Assembly: GCF_014648855.1 (NCBI RefSeq)
Contig: NZ_BMRX01000012.1
Span: 1-64,000 of the forward strand
Length of the DNA: 64,000 nt
From: Streptomyces parvulus
GTDB taxonomy: Bacteria; Actinomycetota; Actinomycetes; Streptomycetales; Streptomycetaceae
Direction of reading: 5' to 3'
Position 1 is the first letter of the stretch. Every line of letters starts with the position of its first letter. Positions 1 to 8,585 of the stretch are shown piece by piece. Under the pieces are notes generated by a model, which saw nothing but the letters and a program-made list of their open reading frames with translations, searched no databases and was not told the DNA's origin. The translations under genes were made by a program, and so were the position numbers.

Positions 1-587
1 CGCAGCGGATGCCGGGCCAGGACCGCGTCCACCTCCGGCGTCAGCGCCGCCGCCAGCCGGGCCGCGGCGGGCCGGGTCTCGTCGCGCATCGCCTCCACGG
101 CCGCCAGCAGGATCCGCCGGTCCCCGGACCCGGGCACGTCGGCCGCCGCGCGCTCGTAGAGGCGGACGCCCTCGTCGAGGACCAGGTCGGTGTCCATCCC
201 GGCCGGGATCTTGATCCGGGCGTGGTGCCGCCAGGTGGAGACCGGGTCGCCCCACGCCTCCACCGTGAACGACCAGGTCCCGGGCTCGCCGGCGGTGACG
301 GTGGCACCCCAGCGGTCCGTGCCCGGCGCCAGTTCCCGCATCGGTGTCCAGGGGCCCGGGCGGCCGCGTGGATCTCTCAGGACGACGTTGGCGGCGACCG
401 CGTCGTGCCCCTCCCGGAACACGGTGGCGGAGACCTCGAAGGACTCGCCGGTGACGGCCTTGGCGGGCCGGCGCCCCTGCTGGACGACCGGGCGGACGTC
501 CAGGACGGGGATGCGTCCGACGGCCGTGTCCCCGGCGCTGGTGGTGCCGTCCGGCTGGGCTGCTGACGAGTGGTGCGTGGCGGGCAT
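1..587 (-). CDS. glgE: Alpha-1,4-glucan:maltose-1-phosphate maltosyltransferase GlgE, N-terminal part (cut by window edge)
   Basis: Cytoplasmic GH13_3 enzyme that transfers maltosyl units from maltose 1-phosphate onto alpha-1,4-glucans. Only the first 195 residues lie in the window. They begin MPATHHSS and contain the characteristic N-terminal beta-sandwich segments GRIPVLDVRPVV, SFEVSATVFREGHDAV and VEAWGDPVSTW, which match my memory of Streptomyces GlgE1. The ATG at 585-587 follows a GGAG-like stretch. The catalytic barrel lies off the left edge. It is transcribed divergently from glgP across a 392-bp gap, so the two glucan genes share one control region. In Streptomyces, treS, mak and glgB usually follow glgE on the same strand. 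Confidence 0.9.
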   Translation of the reverse strand, partial: MPATHHSSAAQPDGTTSAGDTAVGRIPVLDVRPVVQQGRRPAKAVTGESFEVSATVFREGHDAVAANVVLRDPRGRPGPWTPMRELAPGTDRWGATVTAGEPGTWSFTVEAWGDPVSTWRHHARIKIPAGMDTDLVLDEGVRLYERAAADVPGSGDRRILLAAVEAMRDETRPAAARLAAALTPEVDAVLARHPL

Positions 588-979
588 GACCGCTCCTGTC
601 CGCGTCAACGTGGGTGGGCGGATGACTCTTGGGGAGGTGGGTCCTGCGGGTGCGTGCGGGGCGTACCGCAGGAGCCTTCCCACACTCTTCTGGTGGGCAA
701 TCCGGCACTTTGTTAACTACTCGCGCGTATGTCGACACACACGACGGGCCTGTCCCAACGCCTTCCCGGATGCCGTTGCCGCAATCAGCGCCTTCGCGAC
801 ATGTGCAGCCTTTCGCGCCCGGGTGACGTGCCACAAGAAGTCCGCAGGGAGGAGATCCGGCCATATCGCCCCGCCCGTGGGCATTAGCCCGTCCGGCGTT
901 TGCGGACACGGCCGTTCAGGCCGAATCGGAGTCCCGCGGGCGAAGCCCCCGGCACGGGACACATCACCCCGGTAACGTC
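588..979. other. Divergent glgE/glgP control region
   Basis: A 392-bp gap between two divergent genes, with no credible ORF. The least GC-rich part is about 700-740, around TTGTTAACTACTCG, and is the most likely place for promoter elements. A small inverted repeat CGGCC-GTTCA-GGCCG lies near 910-925, close to the glgP start. I could not assign -35/-10 boxes or a recognisable MalR-type operator. Confidence 0.4.
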
Positions 980-3604
980 GTGGGGGTGAAGGCGATCCGT
1001 CGACTGACCGTCCGTCCCGTTCTCCCCGACCCCCTCCGGCCGCTCAGTGACCTGGCCCGCAATCTGCGCTGGTCCTGGCACCCGGAGACCCGTGACCTCT
1101 TCCAGTCCGTCGACCCCGCGTGCTGGGCCTCGTCCGGCCGCGACCCGGTGAGACTGCTCGGCACCGTGCCGCCCGCGCGCCTCGCGGAGCTGGCCGAGGA
1201 CCGGCCCTTCCTGAGCCGGCTGACCGCGGTGGCCGACGACCTCGACCACTACCTGACCGGCGACCGCTGGTACCAGGCCCAGTCGGGCCGACTGCCCGCC
1301 GCCGTCGCCTACTTCTCGCCCGAGTTCGGCATCACCGCCGCCCTGCCCCAGTACTCCGGGGGACTCGGCATCCTGGCCGGCGACCACCTCAAGGCCGCCA
1401 GTGACCTGGGCGTGCCCCTCGTCGGCGTGGGCCTGCTCTACCGGCACGGCTACTTCCGGCAGTCCCTGTCCAGGGACGGCTGGCAGCAGGAGCACTACCC
1501 CGTCCTCGACCCCCACGAGCTGCCGCTCGTCCTCCTGAAGGAGACCGACGGCACCCCCGCCCACGTGGCCCTCGCGCTGCCCGGCGGCCGGGAGCTGCGG
1601 GCCCGGATCTGGCTGGCCCAGGTCGGCCGGGTGCCGCTGCTGCTGCTCGACTCGGACGTCGAGGAGAACGACCTCGGCGAACGCGGCGTCACCGACCGGC
1701 TCTACGGCGGCGGCAGCGAGCACCGGCTGCTCCAGGAGATGCTGCTCGGCATAGGAGGTGTCCGGGCGGTGCGCACGTACTGCCGGCTCACCGGCCACGC
1801 CGCGCCCGAGGTGTTCCACACCAACGAGGGCCACGCCGGCTTCCTCGGCCTGGAGCGCATCGCCGAACTCTGCGACGAGGGGCTGGAGTTCGGCTCGGCG
1901 CTGGAGGCGGTGCGGGCCGGGACCGTGTTCACCACCCACACCCCCGTGCCGGCCGGCATCGACCGCTTCGACCGCGAGCTGGTCGCCCGCCACTTCGGCC
2001 CCGACGCCGAGCTGCCGCGCATCGACGTCGAGCGGGTCCTCAGGCTCGGCATTGAGACCTACCCGGGCGGCGAACCCAACCTGTTCAACATGGCCGTGAT
2101 GGGCCTCAGGCTGGCCCAGCGCGCCAACGGCGTCTCCCTGCTGCACGGCGGGGTCAGCCGGGGCATGTTCGCCGGACTGTGGCCGGGCTTCGACGCCGAG
2201 GAGGTGCCGATCACCTCCGTCACCAACGGCGTGCACGCCCCGACCTGGGTCGCGCCCGAGGTGTTCCGGCTGGGCGCCCGGCAGATCGGGGACCGGCGTG
2301 CCGAGGACGCCCTGGCCGTCGGCGGCTCGGACCGCTGGGACTCGGTCGCCGACATCCCCGACCAGGACATCTGGGAGCTGCGCCGCACGCTGCGCGAGCA
2401 GCTGGTCGAGGAGGTGCGGGAGCGGCTGCGCGCCTCGTGGCGGCAGCGCGGGGCCGGCACCGCCGAGCTGGGCTGGATCGACGACGTCCTCGACCCGGAC
2501 GTGCTCACCATCGGCTTCGCCCGCCGCGTGCCCTCGTACAAGCGGCTGACGCTGATGCTGCGTGACCGGGACCGGCTGATGGACCTGCTGCTGCACCCCG
2601 AGCGGCCGATCCAGATCGTCGTCGCGGGCAAGGCGCACCCGGCGGACGACGGCGGCAAGCGGCTGGTCCAGGAGCTGGTCAGGTTCGCGGACGACCCGCG
2701 GGTGCGGCACCGCATCGTCTTCCTGCCCGACTACGGCATGGCGATGGCGCAGAAGCTCTACCCGGGCTGCGACATCTGGCTGAACAACCCCCTGCGGCCG
2801 CTGGAGGCGTGCGGCACCTCCGGCATGAAGGCGGCGCTCAACGGCTGCCTCAACCTGTCGGTCCTCGACGGCTGGTGGGACGAGTGGTTCCAGCCCGACT
2901 TCGGCTGGGCGATCCCCACCGCCGACGGCCCGGGAACCGACCCGGACCGGCGCGACGCCATAGAGGCCGCCGCCCTCTACGACCTGCTGGAGCAGCGGGT
3001 GACCCCCCGCTTCTACGAGCGGGCGGCGAGCGGGCTGCCCGACCGGTGGATCGAGATGGTCCGCAAGACCCTCAGTCTGCTGGGGCCGAAGGTGCTGGCC
3101 GGCCGCATGGTCCGCGAGTACGTCGAGCGGCTCTACGCGCCGGCCGCCGAGGCCCACCGCGCGATGGACCCGGACTCCGCCCGCGGCCTCGCGGAGTGGA
3201 AGGCCCGGGTGCGGTCGGCCTGGTCCGGGGTGAGCGTCGACCACGTGGAGACCAGCACCGGCAGCGCGCTGGCGGAGCTGGGCTCGACGCTCGGGCTGCG
3301 GGTGCGGGTGAAGCTGGGCGAGCTGGCGCCGGAGGACGTGGAGGTGCAGGCGGTCTCCGGGCGGGTGGACTCCGAGGACCGGATCACCGACGCGTCCAAG
3401 GTGCCGCTGAAGCCCGTCGGCGGCCCCGACCTGGAGGGCCGCTGGGTGTACGAGGGCCCGCTGGCGCTGGACCGGACCGGCCCCTTCGGCTACACGGTCC
3501 GCGTGCTGCCGGCGCACCGGCTGCTGGCGTCCGGCGCGGAGCCGGGGCTCGTGGCCGTGCCCTCCGACGACCTGGCCCAGGCGGCGGGGCTGCTGATGCG
3601 GTGA
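980..3604 (+). CDS. glgP: Alpha-glucan (glycogen/maltodextrin) phosphorylase
   Basis: PLP-dependent GT35 enzyme that releases glucose 1-phosphate from alpha-1,4-glucans. The protein is about 872-874 residues, the usual size of the actinobacterial form with an N-terminal DUF3417 region (SDLARNLRWSWHPETRDLF). The middle carries VFHTNEGHAGFL and FTTHTPVPAGIDRF. The PLP lysine lies in ACGTSGMKAALNG near residue 617. The start is GTG at 980 or, equally plausible, GTG at 986 (MKAIRRL); neither has a strong ribosome site. Divergent from glgE, which fits a joint role in glucan turnover. The stop is followed within 40 bp by an 8-bp tandem repeat. Confidence 0.93.
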   Translation: MGVKAIRRLTVRPVLPDPLRPLSDLARNLRWSWHPETRDLFQSVDPACWASSGRDPVRLLGTVPPARLAELAEDRPFLSRLTAVADDLDHYLTGDRWYQAQSGRLPAAVAYFSPEFGITAALPQYSGGLGILAGDHLKAASDLGVPLVGVGLLYRHGYFRQSLSRDGWQQEHYPVLDPHELPLVLLKETDGTPAHVALALPGGRELRARIWLAQVGRVPLLLLDSDVEENDLGERGVTDRLYGGGSEHRLLQEMLLGIGGVRAVRTYCRLTGHAAPEVFHTNEGHAGFLGLERIAELCDEGLEFGSALEAVRAGTVFTTHTPVPAGIDRFDRELVARHFGPDAELPRIDVERVLRLGIETYPGGEPNLFNMAVMGLRLAQRANGVSLLHGGVSRGMFAGLWPGFDAEEVPITSVTNGVHAPTWVAPEVFRLGARQIGDRRAEDALAVGGSDRWDSVADIPDQDIWELRRTLREQLVEEVRERLRASWRQRGAGTAELGWIDDVLDPDVLTIGFARRVPSYKRLTLMLRDRDRLMDLLLHPERPIQIVVAGKAHPADDGGKRLVQELVRFADDPRVRHRIVFLPDYGMAMAQKLYPGCDIWLNNPLRPLEACGTSGMKAALNGCLNLSVLDGWWDEWFQPDFGWAIPTADGPGTDPDRRDAIEAAALYDLLEQRVTPRFYERAASGLPDRWIEMVRKTLSLLGPKVLAGRMVREYVERLYAPAAEAHRAMDPDSARGLAEWKARVRSAWSGVSVDHVETSTGSALAELGSTLGLRVRVKLGELAPEDVEVQAVSGRVDSEDRITDASKVPLKPVGGPDLEGRWVYEGPLALDRTGPFGYTVRVLPAHRLLASGAEPGLVAVPSDDLAQAAGLLMR

Positions 3605-3641
3605 GCCCCGCCGGGCCGCCGGCCCGCCGGCCCGCCGGTCT

Positions 3642-3693
3642 GACGGCACGACGGCACGACGGCACGACGGCACGACGGCACGACGGCACGACG
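3642..3693. repeat. 8-bp tandem repeat GACGGCAC, six perfect copies
   Basis: Six uninterrupted copies of GACGGCAC at 3642-3689, plus a partial seventh (GACG). They are preceded by a looser 8-bp array of CCGCCGGC-type units from about 3617. It sits in the 117-bp gap between the convergent ends of glgP and the DUF1990 gene. A stop-free Arg/Ser-rich reading frame runs through it, but that is a product of the repeat and not a gene. The run is likely slippage-prone and variable between strains. Confidence 0.9.
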
Positions 3694-3721
3694 CTCGGGC
3701 GGCGGCGGCCGGGGCGGGCGT

Positions 3722-4231
3722 TCAGCCCTCCTCGTCGCCGCCGCTCAGCCGTCGCAGCACGGTGCCGCACCGGCGGGCGTAGGCGTGCTGGAAGGCCCGG
3801 GCGGCCGGACCGCCGGCCTTGGCGTACCACTTGGCGGGGCGGCTGAAGGCGCTCACGGTCAGCCACACGGTGCCGTCACCCGTGCGGTCCACCACGAAGG
3901 CCTCCTCGCCGGACTCGGGGTGGCCGGGCAGCGTGCCGTAGGCCCAGCCGGCCCGGCGGGGTTCGTCCAGCGTCCACACCACCCGGCAGGGCGCCTTGAT
4001 CATCCCGGCGAGGGTGACGGTGACGTCGACGCCGGGCGCGGCCCGTTCCGCGCTCGCCTCGATGCCGACGCCCATCTCCCGGTGCATCTCCCAGGTGAGC
4101 ACCGCCTCGACGGCCCGCTGGAACACCGGTTCGCCCTCACCGAGGCGGGTGCGTACGTGCATGAGGCGGAAGCCGGGCGGGCAGTGGCCCTGCTCGCGGG
4201 TCGCGCCGACGTCGTCGTACGTGAAGGACAT
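3722..4231 (-). CDS. DUF1990 family protein
   Basis: Protein of 169 residues of the DUF1990 family (SRPBCC-like fold); function unknown. Family signs are the N-terminal FTYDDVGATR, the HVRTRLGEGEPVFQRAVEAVLTW stretch followed by EMHREMGVGIEAS, and the C-terminal aromatic segment WLTVSAFSRPAKWYAKAGGPAARAFQ. The ATG at 4231 is preferred over an ATG three codons upstream because homologs start MSFTYxxVG. Convergent with glgP and upstream of the M4 protease on the same strand, but separated from it by a terminator-like hairpin, so it is probably expressed alone. Confidence 0.8.
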   Translation of the reverse strand: MSFTYDDVGATREQGHCPPGFRLMHVRTRLGEGEPVFQRAVEAVLTWEMHREMGVGIEASAERAAPGVDVTVTLAGMIKAPCRVVWTLDEPRRAGWAYGTLPGHPESGEEAFVVDRTGDGTVWLTVSAFSRPAKWYAKAGGPAARAFQHAYARRCGTVLRRLSGGDEEG

Positions 4232-4245
4232 GGGCACCAAGACTA

Positions 4246-4283
4246 GGACGGCACCCGGGAACCGCTGGTCCCGGGTGCCGTCC
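4246..4283 (-). terminator. Hairpin terminator after the first M4 protease
   Basis: Perfect 15-bp stem (4246-4260 paired with 4269-4283; GGACGGCACCCGGGA) and 8-nt loop, 19 bp beyond the stop codon of the metalloprotease. There is no U-tract, as is usual in Streptomyces. The sequence reads equally on the other strand. Confidence 0.75.
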
Positions 4284-4301
4284 GCCGCGTGTTGGGGTCC
4301 G

Positions 4302-5939
4302 TCAGGCCACGTTGATCGCGGTCCAGGCCGCGCCCACCGTCTTGTACTCGGTGCTGTCCGCGCCGTAGAGGTCCGACGCCGCGCTCAGGGTGGCCGTGCG
4401 GGCCGCCTTGTAGTTCGTCGTGGACGTCATGTACGTGGTCAGCGCCTTGTACCAGATCTGCAGCGCCTTCTCGCGGCCGATGCCGGTGACGGTGGAGCCG
4501 TCGGAGGTCGGGGAGTCGTACTGCACCCCGTCGACCGTGCGCGCCCCGCTGCCCTCGGCGAGCAGGAAGAAGAAGTGGTTGGCCGGGCCCGAGGAGTAGT
4601 GCACGTCGACGCCGCCGAGGCCGGATGACCAGTAGTCCTTGGACGCGCCGTCCTTGCTGGGCTTGTCCATGTAGCGCAGCGGGGTGCCGTCGCCGTTGAT
4701 GTCGATCTTCTCGCCGATGAGGTAGTCGCCCTTGTCGGCGGAGCTGTTCGCGAAGTACTCGACACCGGTGCCGAAGATGTCGCTGGTCGCCTCGTTGAGG
4801 CCGCCGGACTCGCCGCTGTAGTTGAGGCCCGCGGTGTTGGAGGTGACGCCGTGGCTCATCTCGTGCCCGGCGACGTCCAGCGAGGTGAGCGGGTTGGTGT
4901 TGCCCGTGCCGTCGCCGTAGGTCATGCAGAAGCAGGCGTCGGACCAGAAGGCGTTGACGTAGTTGCTGCCGTAGTGGACGCGGGAGTAGGCGGCCTTGCC
5001 GTCGTTCTTGATGCCGCTGCGCCCGAAGGTGTCCTTGTAGAAGTCCCACGTGGTCTGCGCGCCGTAGGCGGCGTCCACGGCGGCGGTCTGGTCCTGGGCG
5101 TCGGCGGAGGCGGTGCCGGTGCCCCACGCGTCGTCCGCGTCGGTGAACAGGGTGCCGGTGCCGGAGGTCGAGCGGGCCAGGTTGTACGTCTTGTGGCCGC
5201 CGCGCCCGGTGTCGTGCAGTTCGTAGGACGAGCCCGACTTGGTGGTGCCGAGGGTCACCTCGCCCGAGTACAGGCTCTTGCCGGAGCCGGTCTCGATGCC
5301 CTGGTACTCGTACAGCTTGGCGCCGGTGGCGGCGTCGGTGATCACGTGCAGCTCGTTCGGGGTGCCGTCGTCCTGGAGGCCGCCGACCACGGTCTCGTAG
5401 GCGAGGACCGGCTTGCCGGTGGCCGCCCAGACCACCTTGCGGGGCGCCGAGTCGGCCGCCGCCTTCGACGACCCGGCGTCCTCGGCCGCGGACAGCGCCT
5501 GGGCCTCGGCCCTGGCCGCGTCGACCTTCGGCGTCACGGTGGCGACCTCGACGGCGGCCTTCGTCGCTCTGGTCACGCCCTCGGCCGCGCCGGACTCGGA
5601 GCGGTGCACGACGAGGTCACCGCCGAGGACGGGCAGTCCGTCGTAGGTGCGCTCGTAGCGGGTGTGCACGGTGCCGTCGCGGTCCTTGACCACGTCCTTG
5701 ACGACCAGCTTCTCCTTGGCGCCGAGGCCTATCTCGCGCGCGGTGCCGGCCGCGCCGGCCTGCTGCTCCTGGATGAGCGCGGTGCGGGCGGTGTCCGACA
5801 GCAGGAGGGGGGCGCCCGGCAGGGCGGGGCTCGCGGTGGCGCTGCCCGCGCCCAGGGCGGTGCTGAGCAGGGCGCCGGCGGCGACCGCGGTGGCGAGGGC
5901 GAGGGTGGTGCGCTTGTGGCGCGCGATGTGGGGGGACAC
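4302..5939 (-). CDS. Secreted neutral zinc metalloprotease (M4, thermolysin-like)
   Basis: Preproenzyme of 545 residues that is exported and self-processed. Order: signal peptide (HKRTTLALATAVAAGALLS up to the Ala-rich cleavage region, about residues 1-40); FTP/PepSY propeptide (LGAKEKLVVKDVVKDRDG, YERTYDGLPVLGGDLVV); catalytic M4 domain with the zinc motif HEMSH in DVAGHEMSHGVTSNT, the third ligand in GGLNEATSD, and the later DVHYSSGPANHFFF histidine segment. The GTG start at 5939 follows AAGGAG with 5-nt spacing; longer in-frame extensions lack a signal peptide. It is a tandem paralog of the next M4 gene but has no C-terminal P domain. Probably expressed from its own promoter in the 303-bp gap upstream. 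Confidence 0.92.
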   Translation of the reverse strand: MSPHIARHKRTTLALATAVAAGALLSTALGAGSATASPALPGAPLLLSDTARTALIQEQQAGAAGTAREIGLGAKEKLVVKDVVKDRDGTVHTRYERTYDGLPVLGGDLVVHRSESGAAEGVTRATKAAVEVATVTPKVDAARAEAQALSAAEDAGSSKAAADSAPRKVVWAATGKPVLAYETVVGGLQDDGTPNELHVITDAATGAKLYEYQGIETGSGKSLYSGEVTLGTTKSGSSYELHDTGRGGHKTYNLARSTSGTGTLFTDADDAWGTGTASADAQDQTAAVDAAYGAQTTWDFYKDTFGRSGIKNDGKAAYSRVHYGSNYVNAFWSDACFCMTYGDGTGNTNPLTSLDVAGHEMSHGVTSNTAGLNYSGESGGLNEATSDIFGTGVEYFANSSADKGDYLIGEKIDINGDGTPLRYMDKPSKDGASKDYWSSGLGGVDVHYSSGPANHFFFLLAEGSGARTVDGVQYDSPTSDGSTVTGIGREKALQIWYKALTTYMTSTTNYKAARTATLSAASDLYGADSTEYKTVGAAWTAINVA

Positions 5940-6242
5940 ACAGACTCCTTCGGTGGGGGTCCGGTCGGCGTGGGGTCCGGCCGGAGTTGGCTGCGAAGTT
6001 GTGCGGCGGATCACCGAAGACTGACACCGAGGGCGCGTACATGTCAGGGGGGTCGAATGATGTTGGCCGAAAGTTGACGGCCGGGTGAATGTTGCGGGTG
6101 TGTGAACCCGTGTGACCTCGGCAAAGCGCAAACCCTCGGGACGTATGGCCTTGGCAAAAAAGCGCGGACATGGGGAGGGCGCCGCCCCGGGGGATTCGAA
6201 CCACCGGGACGGCGCCCTGACCGTGGGGACCCGCGTACGGGC
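5940..6242. other. Gap between the two M4 protease genes
   Basis: A 303-bp gap. It holds the terminator hairpin of the upstream protease (6177-6217) and then about 230 bp that must carry the promoter and leader of the 4302-5939 protease. A lower-GC stretch is present at 6045-6095. I see no convincing -35/-10 pair and no ORF with coding character. Confidence 0.4.
6177..6217 (-). terminator. Hairpin terminator after the second M4 protease
   Basis: 14-bp arms at 6177-6190 and 6204-6217 (GGGCGCCGCCCCGG against CCGGGACGGCGCCC, one non-Watson-Crick position), with a 13-nt loop. It lies 26 bp past the protease stop codon. On the minus strand, loop and flanks read GGTTCGAATCCCC, which resembles a tRNA T-arm, but no tRNA body is present. 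Confidence 0.7.
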
Positions 6243-8294
6243 CTACGGGAAGGTGAGCTTGAAGGAGTTGATGTAGCCGGTGTCGCGGGCCGCCACGTCC
6301 TGGACGCGCAGCTTCCAGGTGCCGTTGGCGGTCTCCGAGGAGGCGTTCACCGTGTACGTCTGGTTCACGTTGTCCGCCGAGTCGGAGGAGCTGGAGTTCT
6401 TCAGGCGGTACGCCGTCCCGTCCGGGGCCAGCAGGTCGACCACCAGGTCACCGCGGTAGGTGTGCACGATGTCCACCGCGGCCTGGAGGTTGGCCGGCGC
6501 GTTGCCCGCCCGGCCCGTCACGGTGACCGACGAGGTGACCGCCGCGCCGTTGTCCGGGATCGCCACGTCGGCGGCGTTCTCGAAGGAGGTGCCGCCACCG
6601 CCGCCGCCGGAGCGGGCGCCGACGTTGATGCCGGCCCAGGCGTCCTGCACCCGCTTGTACTCGGTGCTGTCCGTGCCGTACAGCTCACCGGCGGCCGCGA
6701 GGGTGCCGGTGCGCGCCGCCGCGTAGTTGGTGTTCGAGGTGAACTTCGTGGTCAGCGCGCGGAACCAGATCTTCGCCGCCTTGTCGCGGCCGATGCCGGT
6801 GACCGGGAGGCCGTCCGAGGTGGGCGAGTCGTAGCTGACACCGTTGATGGTCTTGGTGCCGCTGCCCTCGCTCAGCAGGTAGAAGAAGTGGTTGGCGGGG
6901 CCCGAGGAGTAGTGGACGTCGATGCTGCCGATGCCCGAGTACCAGGCGTCCTTGGACGCGCCGTCCTTGCTCGGCTTGTCCATGTAGCGCAGCGGCGTGC
7001 CGTCGCCGTTGATGTCGATCTCCTCGCCGATGAGGTAGTCACCGACGTCGCTGGAGTTGTTCGCGTGGAACTCGACGGCCGCGCCGAAGATGTCGGAGGT
7101 GGCCTCGTTGAGCCCGCCGGACTCGCCGCTGTAGACCAGGCCCGCGGTGTTGGAGGTGACGCCGTGCGTCATCTCGTGGGCGGCCACGTCGATGGACGTC
7201 AGCGGGTTGGCGTTGCCGGAACCGTCGCCGTACGTCATGCAGAAGCAGCTGTCCGACCAGAAGGCGTTGACGTAGTTGTTGCCGTAGTGGACGCGCGAGT
7301 AGGCGCCCACCCCGTCGCCGCGGATGCCGGACCTGCCGTGGACGTTCTTGTAGTAGTCCCAGGTCAGCGCGGCCCCGTAGTGGGCGTCGGCGCCGGCGGT
7401 CTCGGCGTTGGAGGCCTGGCCGTTGCCCCAGACGTCGTCGGGACCGCTGAAGAGCGTCCCGGTGCCGGAGGTGCCGCGGTTCAGGTTGTACGTCTTGTGG
7501 TTGCCGCGCGTGGTGTCGGTCAGCGTGTACGACGACCCGGACTGCGCGGTGCCCAGCGTCACCGTGCCGCTGTACATGGTGTTGCCGGTGCCGTTGTGGA
7601 TCGCCTGGTACTCGAAGAGCTTGGCGCCGGTGGCGGCGTCGGTGATCACGTGCAGCTCGTTCGGGGTGCCGTCCTCCTGGAGGCCGCCCACGACCGTCTC
7701 GTACGCCAGCACCGGGTTGCCCTGCGCCGCCCAGACCACCTTGCGCGGGGCCCGGTCGGCCGCCGCCCCCTCGGCGCCGGCGGCCTTCGCGACGGACACG
7801 GCCTGCTGCTCCGCCTTGCCGGCGGATATCTTCGGCGTCACCGTGGCCGGCCTGATCGCCTTGGACGTGGCCTTCACGACCCGCTCGGTCTTCCCGGCGT
7901 CGCCGGCCACCACCAGGTCGCCGCCGAGGACGGGCAGCCCGTCGTAGGTCCGCTCGTAGCGGGTGTGCAGCGTGCCGTCGCGGTCCTTGACCACGTCGCG
8001 GACGACCAGCTTCTCCTTGGCACCCAGGCCCAGGTCACCGGCGGTCTCGGCCTTGGTGGCGTTGGCGTCGCGGATCAGCTCGGCGCGCTGGGCCGGGGTC
8101 AGCGTGACCGACTCGGCACCGGGTGCGGGGGCCTGGACGGGCGCGGCGGTGGCGGCACCGGACTGCACCGCCGTGGCGATCAGCGCGGCGACACCGGCCA
8201 GCGCGACGGCGGCGGCGCGCCGCTGCGCGACCCGGCGGGAGGGGGTGTGGGACGTGGTGTGGGAGGTGCGTCTGTGGGGAGAACTGCTGCTCAA
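6243..8294 (-). CDS. Secreted M4 metalloprotease with C-terminal P (proprotein convertase) domain
   Basis: About 683 residues. Signal peptide (RRAAAVALAGVAALIATAVQ), FTP propeptide (LGAKEKLVVRDVVKDRDG, YDGLPVLGGDLVV), M4 catalytic domain (HEMTH in DVAAHEMTHGVTSNT, third ligand in GGLNEATSD, HYSSGPANHFFYLL), then a GARSGGGGGGTS linker and a P domain of about 110 residues (VDIVHTYRGDLVVDLLAPDG, NGTWKLRVQDVAARDTG). P domains usually stabilise secreted peptidases or bind substrate. The start is ambiguous: TTG at 8294 has AAGGAG at 6-nt spacing, and GTG at 8297 is only 3 nt from it. Tandem paralog of the 4302-5939 protease; the two catalytic domains are closely similar. Confidence 0.92.
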   Translation of the reverse strand: MSSSSPHRRTSHTTSHTPSRRVAQRRAAAVALAGVAALIATAVQSGAATAAPVQAPAPGAESVTLTPAQRAELIRDANATKAETAGDLGLGAKEKLVVRDVVKDRDGTLHTRYERTYDGLPVLGGDLVVAGDAGKTERVVKATSKAIRPATVTPKISAGKAEQQAVSVAKAAGAEGAAADRAPRKVVWAAQGNPVLAYETVVGGLQEDGTPNELHVITDAATGAKLFEYQAIHNGTGNTMYSGTVTLGTAQSGSSYTLTDTTRGNHKTYNLNRGTSGTGTLFSGPDDVWGNGQASNAETAGADAHYGAALTWDYYKNVHGRSGIRGDGVGAYSRVHYGNNYVNAFWSDSCFCMTYGDGSGNANPLTSIDVAAHEMTHGVTSNTAGLVYSGESGGLNEATSDIFGAAVEFHANNSSDVGDYLIGEEIDINGDGTPLRYMDKPSKDGASKDAWYSGIGSIDVHYSSGPANHFFYLLSEGSGTKTINGVSYDSPTSDGLPVTGIGRDKAAKIWFRALTTKFTSNTNYAAARTGTLAAAGELYGTDSTEYKRVQDAWAGINVGARSGGGGGGTSFENAADVAIPDNGAAVTSSVTVTGRAGNAPANLQAAVDIVHTYRGDLVVDLLAPDGTAYRLKNSSSSDSADNVNQTYTVNASSETANGTWKLRVQDVAARDTGYINSFKLTFP

Positions 8295-8585
8295 CACCGA
8301 CTCCTTCTGCGTGGCCGCGGGGTGCGCGGCCAGGGGAGACCGGTCGGCGGGTGGCCGGCCGGGCGGAACTGTGCGGTACGCAGAGATCACGTGCGGGAGC
8401 TGGTCGCCGCACAGCGCTCGTGAGGAAGCTGTGGGGGCGCTGTGAAGGGACCGACGGAAGAGTGGCAGGCGGACGACCCCCTTGTCAGGGGCGCGTCAGC
8501 AAGTTGGCTGGAAATGGTTCGTTGACCGGGAGTTCACGTTCGATAAACGGAGCCGTCGTGTGCGGCCCGGCTACTGACTGCCCGG

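Noticed and set aside
884..3673. Long stop-free frame on the minus strand opposite glgP
   Set aside because: Arg/Gly/Val-rich composition without any domain; it is the antisense shadow of glgP, whose frame has a full phosphorylase pattern. Equivalent shadows over all other genes were dropped.
6175..6245. tRNA gene
   Set aside because: Only a T-arm-like GGTTCGAATCCCC is present; no acceptor stem partner, D-arm or anticodon arm fits, and the sequence is explained by a terminator hairpin.
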